From contig PBPH01000055.1 in assembly GCA_002725475.1 (NCBI GenBank), positions 1 to 6,167 on the forward strand: 6,167 bases of DNA. The letters are read 5' to 3'. This document shows positions 5,035-6,167 of the stretch, one piece after another; positions within the stretch are counted from its first letter, which is position 1, and every line of letters starts with the position of its first letter. The DNA is from Methanobacteriota archaeon. GTDB taxonomy: Archaea > Thermoplasmatota > Poseidoniia > Poseidoniales > Thalassarchaeaceae. The translations under genes and the position numbers were made by a program. Below the pieces are notes generated by a model that was not told the DNA's origin, searched no databases, and saw only the letters and a list, made by a program, of their open reading frames with translations.

Positions 5035-6167
5035 TCTTGGACATTGTTCTAATTCTCTCTTTCTTGTTCTTCATGTCAGTTTTCGCTGGCGTCGGAATGG
5101 CTTCTATGTTCGTCAAAGAGGATACTACTGACGATTATCTAGTAGCTGGGCGAGGAATGCATCCTGCTCTCGCTGCTCTATCAGCAGTCAGTACATGGAA
5201 CTCCGGTTACATGTTCATCGGATTTATCGGATTTACTTACATTATGGGTTACTCTGTTATGTGGTTGGCATTAGTTTCCACTATAGGACAGATTCTAGCG
5301 TGGACTTGGCTATACAAATTTATCCAAGAGGAGGGGAACGAGCGGGGCCTTCGTTCTCTATCTTCTCTTGTTGCTGAAAAGGCGGGTGCTCCTGAAGCGA
5401 AATTAGCTGCAGTACTCTCAGTTCTGTTTCTCAGCATCTATGCCGCAGCTCAACTGACCTCTGGTGGCAAGGCGCTCTTCGTCATGATGGGGTGGCCAGA
5501 GATGGTGGGTATCCTAATTGGATTTGTTCTTGTCGTTGCTTATTGTTACGCGGGAGGAATACGCGCTTCAATTTGGACTGATGCTGTTCAATCTTGTGTG
5601 ATGGTGATTGGTTCGGTGATTCTATGCTGGATAGCTATCAAAGAAGTTGGAGGTTTTAGTGGCCTAGATAATGGTCTTGAGGCTCAAAGTGCAATGCTTA
5701 CCAACTTCTTACCGCCTGATTTGAAATTTGGAATTTCATTGTGGGCCTTTGCGTTCTTCTTAGGGGGTTTAGGTGTTGCAGGACAACCCCAAGTTGTATC
5801 TAGAGTCATGACACTTGGTTCGGATAGAGACCGTAAGCAAGCGATGCTATGGTTCTTCATCTGGCAGACACCTTTCATCGTGTTGATGTATATCGTAGGT
5901 CTTGCTAGTCGCGTGTTGTTCAATGCTGAAGGGTTCGATGCTGAACTTGGTCTTCCAACTATGGCGATGGAAACGATGCCTGCTGTAGGGGTGGGAATGA
6001 TTCTTGCATCGATTTTTGCTGCTACAATGTCAACTGCTGATAGTCAAGTTCTCGCGTGTACTGCTGCAATTACTGACGATATCAAACCGGAATGGAGAGA
6101 AGATCACAAGACTACCAAAATAGTGACACTCGTTGTCGCAGCGTTTGCCACATTGATTTCAATCGGG
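5031..6167 (+). CDS. Sodium:solute symporter, SSS/PutP family (3' end outside window)
   Basis: The visible 379 residues belong to a Na+-driven uptake carrier of the SSS family; PutP of E. coli has about 500, so roughly a quarter is missing. Family motifs appear in order: DDYLVAGRGMHPALAALS (34-51), GGIRASIWTDAVQ (175-187), GLGVAGQPQVVSRVM (246-260) and MSTADSQVLACTAAITDD (333-350). Ser334 and Thr335 match the PutP sodium ligands Ser340/Thr341. At the place of PutP Asp55 there is Trp56, while Ser57 is kept as Ser58. I chose the GTG at 5031 because it gives a GTGA overlap with the dehydratase stop and keeps the first membrane helix (about 3-25); TTG at 5037 is an alternative, and ATG at 5073 would cut that helix. 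The overlap implies translational coupling. The substrate (amino acid, carboxylate or other) is not predictable here. Confidence 0.9.
   Translation, partial: MILDIVLILSFLFFMSVFAGVGMASMFVKEDTTDDYLVAGRGMHPALAALSAVSTWNSGYMFIGFIGFTYIMGYSVMWLALVSTIGQILAWTWLYKFIQEEGNERGLRSLSSLVAEKAGAPEAKLAAVLSVLFLSIYAAAQLTSGGKALFVMMGWPEMVGILIGFVLVVAYCYAGGIRASIWTDAVQSCVMVIGSVILCWIAIKEVGGFSGLDNGLEAQSAMLTNFLPPDLKFGISLWAFAFFLGGLGVAGQPQVVSRVMTLGSDRDRKQAMLWFFIWQTPFIVLMYIVGLASRVLFNAEGFDAELGLPTMAMETMPAVGVGMILASIFAATMSTADSQVLACTAAITDDIKPEWREDHKTTKIVTLVVAAFATLISIG

Noticed and set aside
5195..5923. Short frames at 5195-5377 (+), 5249-5437 (-) and 5684-5923 (-)
   Set aside because: All lie inside the symporter frame, which carries ordered SSS family motifs, so these are out-of-frame shadows.

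Overview
This window looks archaeal. It encodes a complete transcription factor B (zinc ribbon, B-finger, two cyclin repeats), and several start codons are preceded by matches to the archaeal GGAGGTGATC ribosome-binding sequence. Moderate-to-low G+C, acidic C-terminal tails on small membrane proteins and this mix of genes would fit a marine planktonic euryarchaeote such as Marine Group II / Poseidoniales. That placement is an inference from gene content, not from a marker-gene tree.

Layout. Positions 47-472 (+) encode a small multi-pass membrane protein of unknown function. It converges, with a 5-base gap, on a minus-strand series read right to left: tfb (2840 or 2870 to 1908), a two-helix membrane protein (1855-1466), gcvH (1413-1033) and rnhA (1026-478). 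The gcvH-rnhA pair is tightly packed, and the rnhA ribosome-binding site contains the gcvH stop codon. The region 2871-3036 is a divergent promoter region. It has archaeal BRE/TATA-like elements on both strands, 8-base palindromes, a GGTTA triplet of repeats, a 17-codon leader ORF and a 15-base inverted repeat. On the plus strand, 3037-5034 encodes a single-chain aconitase-superfamily hydro-lyase with the swivel (LeuD-like) domain placed before the catalytic (LeuC-like) domains. It is followed, with a 4-base stop/start overlap, by a sodium:solute symporter (SSS/PutP family) that runs off the right edge.

How the parts may work together. The dehydratase and the symporter are almost certainly one translationally coupled unit. 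A simple reading is uptake of a substrate that feeds, or is made by, the dehydratase pathway, but neither substrate can be read from sequence alone. The minus-strand genes are housekeeping types (transcription initiation, glycine cleavage, RNA:DNA hybrid removal) without an obvious shared pathway.

I see no CRISPR array, transposon, rRNA or convincing tRNA. The most unusual points are the domain order and altered swivel loop of the dehydratase, a marked change of base composition inside that gene that does not fall at the domain junction, and the leader ORF plus hairpin just before it. None of these is strong evidence for a wholly new system.
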